Assembly (NCBI RefSeq): GCF_017744255.1
Contig: NZ_JAGHQP010000009.1
Location: 1 to 64,000 of the forward strand
Direction: 5' to 3'
Length of the DNA: 64,000 nt
Source: Brevundimonas sp. A19_0
GTDB taxonomy: Bacteria; Pseudomonadota; Alphaproteobacteria; Caulobacterales; Caulobacteraceae
The position numbers and the translations under genes are program-made. Positions 26,638 to 34,457 of the stretch are shown piece by piece (the stretch's first letter is position 1; the number at the start of each line of letters is the position of its first letter). The notes under the pieces were generated by a model. The model had not been told where the DNA came from, made no database searches, and saw nothing but the letters and a program-made list of their open reading frames with translations.

Positions 26638-29223
26638 ATGCGCCTCACTACCCTTCTTCGTACCACTGCGTCCGCCGCCGTCGTCGGTGCCGTGACTTTC
26701 GGTTTCGCCGGAATCGCCTCGGCACAGGAAACCACGGTCGACGACATCATCGTTACCGCCCAGAAGCGAGAGCAGAACCTGCAGGACGTGCCGATCGTGG
26801 TCACGACCCTGTCGCAGGAAACCCTGCAGGACGCGGGCGTCAGCGACATCAAGGATCTGCAGATCCTTACCCCCGGCATGACGGTCACCTCGACCTCGTC
26901 GGAAACGTCCACCACCGCCCGTATCCGCGGCGTCGGCACCGTGGGTGACAACCCCGGCCTCGAGAGCTCGGTCGGCGTGGTGATCGACGGCGTCTATCGC
27001 TCGCGGAACTCCGTCGGCTTCGGCGACCTGGGCGAACTGCAGCGCATCGAGGTGCTGAAGGGCCCGCAGGGCACCCTGTTCGGCAAGAATACCTCGGCCG
27101 GCGTCATCAACATCATCACCGAGCAGCCCTCGTTCACCCCGGGCTACAATGCGGAAATCACGGTCGGCAACTACGGTGCCCGTTCGCTGAACGGCTCGGT
27201 CACCGGCCCGCTGAGCGACACCCTGGCCATGCGCCTCTACGCCGGCGTCAGCGAGCGTGACGGCTTCTACGAGGTCGACACCGGCGACGGCCCGCGCACC
27301 CAGACCGACGACGCCAACAAGGATTTCTGGACCATCCGTGGCCAGCTGCTGTGGCTGCCGTCCGATACCGCCTCGTTCCGTTTCATCGCCGACTATTCGT
27401 CGCGCGACGAATACTGCTGCGTGGGCGTCCAGACCCGTGTCGGTCCGACCTATCCGTTTGTGGACATGCTCTCGACCGGCAACGGCCAGACTCCGCCGGC
27501 CACCGGCTTCGGCCCCCTGCCCTTCTCGCGTCTGGCCTATGCCAACCGCAGCACCGGCCAGCGCGTCGAGGATCGCGGCGTCTCGCTGGAGGCCAATTTC
27601 GACATGCCGTCGATGAACGCCACCCTGACGTCGCTGACGTCGTGGCGGAAGTGGACCGGCGATCAGGGCCAGGACATCGACTACACCGGTGCCGACATCG
27701 CCTATCGCTTCGATGACGGTGAGTACGGCTACGGCGTCGAGAACCTGACCCAGGAATTCCGCCTGGCCGGTTCGACTGACCGTCTGGACTGGCTGGTCGG
27801 CTTCTTCGCCACCCAGGAAGACATCACCCGCGCCGATGCCTGGAACTATGGGGCCGACTACACCCCGTTCCTGTCGCTGCTGCTCAGCGCCCGTCTGAAC
27901 GGCGCCAACCCGCTGATCCCGATCAGCCCGGGCATCATCCCCTGCTTCACCGCTCCGTCGCAGACGGCGGTCGGCCTGCAGACCTGCCTCGGCACCGGTG
28001 GTGCGCTCGGCGGCACGGGCGGCATCGGCTTCACGGTCGGCGCCGGCTATGCCGACACCTATGAGCAGGAATCGACCTCGATCGCCGTGTTCACCAACAA
28101 CACCTTCCGGCTGACCGACCAGTTCGATATCACTCTGGGTCTGCGCTACACGATGGACGAAAAGTCCGTCGACGGTCAGCAGATGAACGTGAACGGCAAC
28201 GGGACCACCTGCGCCCGTGCGCTGGCCAATGCCGGCGCCATCGGCACGGTTCTGGGGGCCAGCGCCTCGACCATCCTCGGGAACTTCTGCCTGCCCTGGT
28301 CGAACGCCGCCTTCAACAACCGCACGGTGTCGGAATCCTTCGACGACAGCGAACTGAGCGGCACCATCAAGGCGTCGTACCGTCTCAATGAGTCGGTCAT
28401 GGCCTATGTGTCCTATGCCCGCGGCTACAAGAGCTTCGGCTACAACCTGGACCGCGTGCAGTCGGGCATCACCCCGACCGCCAGCCTGCTGTTCCCGTCG
28501 GAAGTGGTCGACAGCTATGAGGCGGGGGTCAAGATGACCCTGCTGAACCGCACCCTGCTGCTGAACGCCACCTACTTCGACCAGACCTTCGAGGACTTCC
28601 AGCTCAACACCTTCCTGGGCACCGCCTTCGTGGTGGAATCCATCCCCGAGCTGACCTCGCGCGGTGTCGACGCCGACTTCCTGTGGTTCTCGCCCATCGA
28701 GGGCCTGACCTTCTCGGGCGGCGTGACCTACACCGAGAGCCAGTACGGCGAGTTCGTCGCGGCCGATCTGGCCAACCCGGCGAACTTCCCGCAGCTGTCG
28801 CTGCTGCCGGGCGCCACGGCCTCGTTCGCTCCGGAATGGTCCGGTTCGGCCTCGCTGAACTTTGACCGCAACCTGGGCGGCGGCCTGCGCGGCGGCTTCT
28901 CGCTGTCGGCCAAATACATGAGCGACTACAACACCGGCTCTGACCTGCTGCCCACCAAGTCGCAGGACGCCTTCACCATGGTGAACGGCCGGATCTCGAT
29001 CGGTACGGAAGACGAGCGCTGGATGCTGGACATCTGGGCCCAGAACCTGACGGATGAGGAATATACCCAAGTCGCCTACAACGCCCCGCTGCAAGGCTCG
29101 GCGTTCCAGACGACTGTCCAGCCGAACGGGACCTTCTACAACCCGGCGCTGGACACCCAGACCATCGATGCCTTCCTGGGTGCTCCGCGCACCTATGGCA
29201 TGACCCTGCGGATCCGCTACTGA
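26638..29223 (+). CDS. TonB-dependent outer membrane receptor
   Basis: An 861-residue outer-membrane receptor for energised uptake of a large or scarce nutrient. A signal peptide (cleavage after IASAQ, near residue 30) is followed by the TonB box-like VDDIIVTAQKREQNLQDVPI. The plug domain contains RIRGVGT and VEVLKGPQGTLFGKNTSAGVINI-type sequence. The 22-strand barrel ends with the family's final aromatic-containing strand (YGMTLRIRY). This iron-complex OMR class is abundant in Caulobacterales, and the substrate cannot be inferred. No TonB, ExbB or regulator gene is adjacent. Two hairpins follow the stop. Confidence 0.93.
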   Translation: MRLTTLLRTTASAAVVGAVTFGFAGIASAQETTVDDIIVTAQKREQNLQDVPIVVTTLSQETLQDAGVSDIKDLQILTPGMTVTSTSSETSTTARIRGVGTVGDNPGLESSVGVVIDGVYRSRNSVGFGDLGELQRIEVLKGPQGTLFGKNTSAGVINIITEQPSFTPGYNAEITVGNYGARSLNGSVTGPLSDTLAMRLYAGVSERDGFYEVDTGDGPRTQTDDANKDFWTIRGQLLWLPSDTASFRFIADYSSRDEYCCVGVQTRVGPTYPFVDMLSTGNGQTPPATGFGPLPFSRLAYANRSTGQRVEDRGVSLEANFDMPSMNATLTSLTSWRKWTGDQGQDIDYTGADIAYRFDDGEYGYGVENLTQEFRLAGSTDRLDWLVGFFATQEDITRADAWNYGADYTPFLSLLLSARLNGANPLIPISPGIIPCFTAPSQTAVGLQTCLGTGGALGGTGGIGFTVGAGYADTYEQESTSIAVFTNNTFRLTDQFDITLGLRYTMDEKSVDGQQMNVNGNGTTCARALANAGAIGTVLGASASTILGNFCLPWSNAAFNNRTVSESFDDSELSGTIKASYRLNESVMAYVSYARGYKSFGYNLDRVQSGITPTASLLFPSEVVDSYEAGVKMTLLNRTLLLNATYFDQTFEDFQLNTFLGTAFVVESIPELTSRGVDADFLWFSPIEGLTFSGGVTYTESQYGEFVAADLANPANFPQLSLLPGATASFAPEWSGSASLNFDRNLGGGLRGGFSLSAKYMSDYNTGSDLLPTKSQDAFTMVNGRISIGTEDERWMLDIWAQNLTDEEYTQVAYNAPLQGSAFQTTVQPNGTFYNPALDTQTIDAFLGAPRTYGMTLRIRY

Positions 29224-29232
29224 TCCGGCCGC

Positions 29233-29252
29233 GGGGCCTCTGCGGAGGCCCC
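29233..29252 (+). terminator. GC-rich hairpin after the TonB receptor
   Basis: A perfect 8-base stem (GGGGCCTC / GAGGCCCC) with the loop TGCG begins 10 bases after the receptor stop. There is no T-run right behind it, so it probably acts as an RNA-stabilising 3' hairpin or as the first of two termination signals. Confidence 0.55.
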
Positions 29253-29270
29253 GTCACAGGCTGACATGAC

Positions 29271-29304
29271 AAACCGGCCGGAGAGCAATGTCCGGCCGGT
29301 TTTC
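29271..29304 (+). terminator. Rho-independent terminator of the TonB receptor
   Basis: A perfect 12-base stem (AAACCGGCCGGA / TCCGGCCGGTTT) with an eight-base loop, ending in TTTTC. Because the stem begins with AAA, it could also work in the opposite direction for the lipoprotein gene at 29323. Confidence 0.85.
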
Positions 29305-29322
29305 ATTTGCCCGTGCAGGGTA

Positions 29323-29691
29323 TCAGTCGACGCAGATGGCGGCGGTCGCCCGGCCGTTCTCGACCCGGGTGTAGCAGCCGAAGCGGTTGGAATCGGCCGT
29401 GCACTGGCCGTCGACCGCGCGGCCGTCGTCCACAATCACATTGCCCGGCACCCGGCAGTCGCCCTGACAGTCGGCCGCATCCCGACAGGTCTTGCCCGCG
29501 TCGGAATACTGGATCACGCACTGCAGGCTCTGCAGGCGTCCCACCCGCTGCATCTTGCCGCCGCGGGCGGAACAGTCAGCCTCAGCCCGCTGCTCCGGCG
29601 TCATCGGTTGCCCCATACACGAGGTTAGCCCGGGCCCCGCCAGCAGCACCAATCCGGCCAGCACCCCGGCCATATGTGTCATCCGGCTCAT
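29323..29691 (-). CDS. Cysteine-rich lipoprotein, unknown function
   Basis: A ~122-residue exported protein with a signal peptide and a lipobox LTSC (near residue 25), so it is probably anchored in a membrane by a lipid on that Cys. The mature part has about eight further cysteines, including DCSARGGK, QCVIQYSDAGKTCRD, DCQGDC and FGCYTRV, suggesting disulphides in the periplasm. I do not recognise a family. Starts at 29700 (GTG), 29691 (ATG) and 29682 (ATG) are all possible, and I use the middle one. It lies after hmgA on the same strand, 20 bases away, but shares no obvious function. Confidence 0.65.
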   Translation of the reverse strand: MSRMTHMAGVLAGLVLLAGPGLTSCMGQPMTPEQRAEADCSARGGKMQRVGRLQSLQCVIQYSDAGKTCRDAADCQGDCRVPGNVIVDDGRAVDGQCTADSNRFGCYTRVENGRATAAICVD

Positions 29692-29711
29692 CCTCGTCAC
29701 TCCCTGATGCG

Positions 29712-31004
29712 TCAGACCCGGCCCTTTTCGAAGCCGGACCAGCAGTCGTCATAGTCCAGCTGCATCAGGGGACTGGATTCCGCCCATTTCGTGACGCGGA
29801 TCGGGGCCCGGGTCTCGAACATGAAGGCCAGGGTGCCTTCGATCTTGTGCGGCGTCAGGTCTGCGGCCACCGCGGCCTCATAGGTCGCCTGGTCCGGTCC
29901 GTGCCCGCTCATCCGGTTGTGCAGCGAGGCGCCGCCGGGGGCAAAGCCGTCGGCCTTGGCGTCATAGGCCCCGGTCACCAGCCCCATGAACTCGCTCATG
30001 ACGTTCCGGTGGAACCACGGCGGGCGGAAGGTGTCCTCGGCCACCATCCACCGGGGCGGGAAGATGACAAAGTCACAGTTCGCCGTCCCGGGTGTGTCCG
30101 ACGGGCTGGTCAGCACCGTGAAGATCGACGGGTCCGGATGGTCGTAGCTGACCGTGTTGATGGTGTTGAAGCGCGCCGTGTCATAGCGACAGGGGGCATA
30201 GTTGCCGTGCCAGGCCACAACGTCCAGCGGACTGTGGTCAAAGGTCGTGGTCCACAGCTCGCCTCCATATTTCTGGATGCACTCGGTCGGGCGATCCACA
30301 TCCTCGAAGGCCGCGACCGGCGTCTCGAAGTCACGGGGATTGGCGAGGCCGTTGGCGCCGATTGGGCCCAGGTCCGGAATGCGGAAGGCCGCCCCGTAGT
30401 TTTCACAGATATAGCCGCGCGACGGCCCGAACAGCTCGACCCGGAACCGCACCCCGCGCGGGATCAGGACCACATGGCCGGGCTCCGCCTCGACAATGCC
30501 GAACTCGGTCACGAAGCGGTGTGCCCCCTGCTGGGGCACGATCAGCAGTTCGCCGTCGGCGGAATAGAAGACCCGGTCGGTCATCGACCGGTTGGCGGCA
30601 TACAGGTGGATGCCGATCCCCGCGTCGGCGTCCGGATCGCCATTCCCGGCGTAGGTCACCAGCCCCTCGACCCAGTCGGTCGGCGTTTCCGGCACCGGAA
30701 GCGGGTTCCAGCGCATGCGGTTGGGATTGGGCGGCACCTCATCGAACGGACCGGACCGGATCAGGCCGCGGTCGATCTTCTGATAGGCCGGGTGCTGGGC
30801 CGACGGCCGCAGGCGATACAGCCAGCTGCGGCGGTTCTCGGTGCGCGGGGCAGTAAAGGCCGTGCCCGACAGCTGCTCGGCATAAAGCCCCAGCGGCGTC
30901 TTTTGCGGCGAGTTCTGCCCGACCGGCAAGGCGCCCGGCACCGCCTCGGTCGAGAAGTGATTGCCAAAGCCCGGCATGTAGGTGGGCGCGTTGGATCGCG
31001 TCAT
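29712..31004 (-). CDS. hmgA: Homogentisate 1,2-dioxygenase
   Basis: A 430-residue non-haem iron dioxygenase that opens the ring of homogentisate in tyrosine and phenylalanine breakdown. The family is clear from [13 protein letters not shown] at the N-terminus, RIPWRxxP-like [10 protein letters not shown], and the iron-site region [27 protein letters not shown] with its His and Glu ligands, then [16 protein letters not shown]. Length is normal. No maleylacetoacetate isomerase or fumarylacetoacetase gene is adjacent, so the rest of the pathway must be elsewhere. Confidence 0.96.
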   Translation of the reverse strand: MTRSNAPTYMPGFGNHFSTEAVPGALPVGQNSPQKTPLGLYAEQLSGTAFTAPRTENRRSWLYRLRPSAQHPAYQKIDRGLIRSGPFDEVPPNPNRMRWNPLPVPETPTDWVEGLVTYAGNGDPDADAGIGIHLYAANRSMTDRVFYSADGELLIVPQQGAHRFVTEFGIVEAEPGHVVLIPRGVRFRVELFGPSRGYICENYGAAFRIPDLGPIGANGLANPRDFETPVAAFEDVDRPTECIQKYGGELWTTTFDHSPLDVVAWHGNYAPCRYDTARFNTINTVSYDHPDPSIFTVLTSPSDTPGTANCDFVIFPPRWMVAEDTFRPPWFHRNVMSEFMGLVTGAYDAKADGFAPGGASLHNRMSGHGPDQATYEAAVAADLTPHKIEGTLAFMFETRAPIRVTKWAESSPLMQLDYDDCWSGFEKGRV

Positions 31005-31091
31005 GGTGCGTTTCTCCCTTGCCGGGAGATTTAGACCCGCAGACCGGACCTCGCCACCCCATGCGGCAATCGGATCAGGCGCCCGCCTTCC

Positions 31092-32213
31092 TCAGAACCC
31101 CTGGCTGCGCGCCACCGCTTCCTGATGGAAGCCGGAATCGCCCAGCAGCTCGTTCAGCACCCGCACCCGCTTCATGAACAGGCCGACGTCGAACTCATCC
31201 GTCATGCCGACGCCGCCGTGCATCTGCACGGCTTCCTGCACCGCCAGCTCGGCGACGCGGCCGGCCTTGGCCTTGGCGACGGCCACCGCCAGCGGCGCGG
31301 CCTCATCGCCGGCATCCAGCCTCTGCAGGGCACCCAGCGTCGCCGCCCGGGCGATCTCCAGCTCGCAGAACAAATGGGCGGCACGGTGCTGCAGGGCCTG
31401 AAACTCGCCGATGGCGCGCCCGAACTGCTTGCGGGTCTTTAGATACTCCATGGTAATCTGGAAGGCCTGATCTCCGGCCCCCGTCAGGCTGGACGCCGCG
31501 CAGGCCCGGCCGAGGTTGAGCGCCCCCTCCAGCAGACCCTCGCCGCCGTCGACCGCGCCGATCACCGCATCGGCGTCGACCTCGACATCCGTCAGCGTCA
31601 GGCGCGCGGCATTGTGGGCGTCGACCATGACGGTCCGTTCGACCTCCATCCCGGCCGTCTTCGGATCGACCAGGAACAGGGTCAGACCCTTTTCGGTCAG
31701 GGCCGCGACGATCAGGGCGTCGGCCACATGGCCGTCCAGCACCATGGCCTTGGCGCCATTCAGGCGGAAACCGTTGCCCGAGCGCTCGGCCGTGGTGGTG
31801 ATCCGGGAAGGCGCATGCTTGGCCCCCTCGTCGACGGCCAGCGACACGATCGCCTCGCCCGCCGCGATCCGGGGCAGCCAGTCGGCCTGCTGGGCGTCCG
31901 ATCCGCCGTCGACCAGCACGCGCGCCGACAGAACGGCCGAGCCCATGAAGGGCGAAGGTGTCAGGGTGCGGCCCAGGCTTTCGGCCACCACGCCCGCCTC
32001 GACGGCGCCAAGGCCTGCGCCGCCGTGCGCCTCGGGAATGATCACGCCGGCCAGCCCCATTTCGCCAAAGGCGCGCCACAGCTCGCGCGACACCCCGTCC
32101 GCATCGCGGCTGTCGCGCAGCTTGCGCAGGTGGGACAGCGGGGCATTCTCGCCGAGGAAGCCGTCCGCCGCCTCCTTCAGCATGGCCTGTTCTTCGGTCA
32201 GGATCAGCGGCAT
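31092..32213 (-). CDS. Acyl-CoA dehydrogenase, catalytic-residue-poor partner
   Basis: A 373-residue acyl-CoA dehydrogenase family protein with an intact N-terminal part (ILTEEQAMLKEAADGFL), the middle beta domain and the C-terminal AVQMHGGVGMTDEFDVGLFMKRVRVL. The usual YEGT/YGGT catalytic segment near the end is absent, and the C-terminus runs LNELLGDSGFHQEAV instead. Such members often form heteromers with a neighbouring full-length dehydrogenase (as with PimC/PimD or the FadE pairs). The partner is very likely the gene at 32218, whose stop lies four bases before this start. The substrate is unknown. Confidence 0.9.
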   Translation of the reverse strand: MPLILTEEQAMLKEAADGFLGENAPLSHLRKLRDSRDADGVSRELWRAFGEMGLAGVIIPEAHGGAGLGAVEAGVVAESLGRTLTPSPFMGSAVLSARVLVDGGSDAQQADWLPRIAAGEAIVSLAVDEGAKHAPSRITTTAERSGNGFRLNGAKAMVLDGHVADALIVAALTEKGLTLFLVDPKTAGMEVERTVMVDAHNAARLTLTDVEVDADAVIGAVDGGEGLLEGALNLGRACAASSLTGAGDQAFQITMEYLKTRKQFGRAIGEFQALQHRAAHLFCELEIARAATLGALQRLDAGDEAAPLAVAVAKAKAGRVAELAVQEAVQMHGGVGMTDEFDVGLFMKRVRVLNELLGDSGFHQEAVARSQGF

Positions 32214-32217
32214 CGTG

Positions 32218-33402
32218 TCAGGCTCCCGGCAGCTGAAGCAGGTGTTTGGCGATGATGTTCAGCTGGATCTCGCTGGTGCCGCCCTCGATGGAGTTGGCCT
32301 TGGTGCGCAGCCAGTCGCGGGCCATGGCGCCGTCGTGCGAACGCTCTCCCTCCCACTCCAGCGCGTCGATTCCGCCCGCCGCCATCAGCAGTTCGTGGCG
32401 CCGCTTGTTCAGCTCTGACCCGTAGTATTTCAGCATGGAGGCGATGGCCGGATGGGCCTGCCCGGCCTTCATCTGGTCTCCGGTCCGCTCCAGCGCGAGG
32501 CGGAAGGCGGCGGCGTCGATTTCCAGTTCCGCAATCCGTGCCCGCAGCATGGGATCGTCCAGCCGGCCTTCGTCGTCGGTGCCGATGGCCCCGGTCGCCA
32601 CCTGGCCCAGGGGACGTCCACCGCCGACCTCGCCCATGGCGCCGATCATGGTGCGTTCGTGCGCCAGCAGATATTTGGCCACGTCCCAGCCGCGGTTCAG
32701 CGTACCGACCAGATTCTCCTTCTCCACCCGCACGTCGTCGAAGAAGGTCTCGCAGAAGGGGCTCTTGCCCGAGATCAGGGTGATCGGCCGGGTCGAGACG
32801 CCGGGCGTCTCCATGTCGAACAGCACGAAGGAAATGCCGAGATGCTTGGGCGCATCCGGATCAGTCCGCACGAGGCAGAAGATCCAGTCGGCCTTGTCGG
32901 CATAGGAGGTCCAGACCTTCTGGCCATTGACGATCCAGTGATCGCCGCGGTCCTCGGCCCGGGTCTGGAGACCCGCGAGGTCTGACCCGGCCCCCGGTTC
33001 GGAATAGCCCTGGCACCAGCGGATTTCGCCGCGCACGATCCCGGGCAGGAAGCGCTTCTTCTGCTCTTCGGTGCCGAACTTCAGCAGGGCCGGCCCCAGC
33101 ATCCAGATGCCGAAGCTCATCAGGGCGGGCTGGGCGTCGATGCGGCGCAGCTCTGACGTCAGCACCTTGGCCTCCTCGCGTGACAGACCGCCGCCGCCGT
33201 ATTCCGCCGGCCACTCCGGCGCCGTCCAGCCCTTGTCACCCATGGCCTTCAGCCAGGCCTTGTGGGCCGGCGTGGCAAAGACCGCCTTGCGCCCGCCCCA
33301 GATGGCCGCGCTCTCGGACTCCATGGGCCCACGCACCTCGGGCGGGCAGTTAGCCTCCAGCCAGGTCCTGACCTCGGCCCGAAAAGTCTCCAGATCGCGC
33401 AT
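32218..33402 (-). CDS. Acyl-CoA dehydrogenase, larger partner
   Basis: A 394-residue acyl-CoA dehydrogenase with the beta-domain signature CQGYSEPGAGSDLAGLQTRAE and WIVNGQKVWTSYA, and the C-terminal NSIEGGTSEIQLNIIAKHLLQ. It has GGT rather than EGT at the usual catalytic place, so the base may be supplied differently. Together with the next gene it resembles the PimC/PimD-type or FadE-type heteromeric dehydrogenases. The ATG at 33402 (MRDLETFRAEVRTWLEANCP) is chosen over upstream in-frame codons because it matches the family. It is the first gene of the pair. Confidence 0.92.
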   Translation of the reverse strand: MRDLETFRAEVRTWLEANCPPEVRGPMESESAAIWGGRKAVFATPAHKAWLKAMGDKGWTAPEWPAEYGGGGLSREEAKVLTSELRRIDAQPALMSFGIWMLGPALLKFGTEEQKKRFLPGIVRGEIRWCQGYSEPGAGSDLAGLQTRAEDRGDHWIVNGQKVWTSYADKADWIFCLVRTDPDAPKHLGISFVLFDMETPGVSTRPITLISGKSPFCETFFDDVRVEKENLVGTLNRGWDVAKYLLAHERTMIGAMGEVGGGRPLGQVATGAIGTDDEGRLDDPMLRARIAELEIDAAAFRLALERTGDQMKAGQAHPAIASMLKYYGSELNKRRHELLMAAGGIDALEWEGERSHDGAMARDWLRTKANSIEGGTSEIQLNIIAKHLLQLPGA

Positions 33403-33494
33403 CGGCTCCCCGTTCGTTTCGTTTTGCGGAAACCTATCAGGCTTTCTTGCGTGACGCTGCGTCAGCCCGGCGGGGATTTTCGCCATCTCCATAC

Positions 33495-33530
33495 GAAAAC
33501 GCCCGGCCTGCGATCCGCAGGCCGGGCGTC
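33495..33530 (-). terminator. Rho-independent terminator of sapC-family gene
   Basis: A perfect 14-base stem (ACGCCCGGCCTGCG / CGCAGGCCGGGCGT) with a three-base loop. Read on the minus strand it is followed by TTTTC and lies about 25 bases after the stop of the SapC-family gene. Confidence 0.9.
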
Positions 33531-33552
33531 AGGTCTTCCGTCGGAAAGACGA

Positions 33553-34356
33553 TCAGGCGTTGGCGGCAGCCGGTTGCCGGGCCGCGCGCTGGAAGGTCAG
33601 GGCGATCAGACGATCCCAGCCCAGCAGCGAGGTCAGGTGGCTGTAGATCTGGCCCAGGGCGCCGTTGTCGCGCAGCTCGACCAGCTTCTCGGCCGGCAGG
33701 GCCTTCAGCTTGTCTTCCGACACGGCATAGTATTCGGCGATCTTCTGGGGCTGGCCGGGCTCGCCGTTCGGGCCGCGCGGCGTGAAGTTGGCCTCGCGCA
33801 CGTCCAGCAGGTCCAGGTCCTGCAGCAGCTTGACGAACGACTCGGTACGCACGCGCTCCTGCTCGAAATTGTTGCAGAACTCCATGGCCTGCTGGGTGAA
33901 CTGGCTGGGCTGGCCGTCAGTAAACAACGGCTGCTGGCCGCCTTCGACCAGGAAGGGCGCCTCACGGTCGACGCACAGGATCAGGCGCTTCTGGGCCTCG
34001 TCATTGGCGAACACGAACGGATAGCGGCGCACATAGGCGGGGATGTAGGCGTCGGGACGGAAGGCGCCGTCCTCGACGTAGACGTTCTCGCCCTGACGCA
34101 GACCCAGCACGGCCACCGGCTGGCGGTTGTCGCCCACGAAGATGACCGGGAAGGACAGGGCCGCCGGCGCGAACTCGGTGACCGTCAGCGGCACGATGTT
34201 CGACTGCGCCACGAAGGCATACGGCTTGTCAGACGGGTTGATGCCCAGGTTGCCATGGGTCTCGGCCGACAGGGGCTCGGGCTTGCCGTAGAACAGGACG
34301 GTGCCGGCGAGTTCGCCGGTCATGGTGCCGGTTTGCGTGGAGGTTGTGTCGGTCAT
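33553..34356 (-). CDS. SapC family protein
   Basis: A 267-residue protein matching the SapC family, first noted beside S-layer genes of Campylobacter and found in many Caulobacterales. Recognisable parts are LNPSDKPYAFVAQSNIVPLTVTEF-like sequence near residue 45, FPVIFVGDNRQPVAVLGLRQGENVYV and LILCVDREAPFLVEGGQQPLF. It has no signal peptide, so it is probably cytosolic. The biochemical role is unknown. It is a single-gene unit with its own strong terminator, and its clean codon use suggests good expression. No S-layer gene is in the window. Confidence 0.88.
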   Translation of the reverse strand: MTDTTSTQTGTMTGELAGTVLFYGKPEPLSAETHGNLGINPSDKPYAFVAQSNIVPLTVTEFAPAALSFPVIFVGDNRQPVAVLGLRQGENVYVEDGAFRPDAYIPAYVRRYPFVFANDEAQKRLILCVDREAPFLVEGGQQPLFTDGQPSQFTQQAMEFCNNFEQERVRTESFVKLLQDLDLLDVREANFTPRGPNGEPGQPQKIAEYYAVSEDKLKALPAEKLVELRDNGALGQIYSHLTSLLGWDRLIALTFQRAARQPAAANA

Positions 34357-34410
34357 GAAGGCTCTGGGATTGGAACGAAGGAAAGAAGGTCGCGCCTTCT
34401 AGCCCATGCC

Positions 34411-34437
34411 GGGGCGGGCGGCAAACCGGCCCGCCCC
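34411..34437. terminator. Hairpin between the zinc receptor and sapC-family gene
   Basis: A perfect 9-base stem (GGGGCGGGC / GCCCGCCCC) with a nine-base loop lies about 20 bases beyond the stop of the minus-strand receptor. There is no T-run on either side, so the terminator call is tentative. Confidence 0.4.
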
Positions 34438-34457
34438 CGAAGGGAATTCCACCCCCG

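Noticed and set aside
26584..29094. Very long open frame on the minus strand (836 codons) opposite the TonB receptor
   Set aside because: It is the mirror of a clearly real receptor in GC-rich DNA, has no domain and a composition typical of antisense frames.
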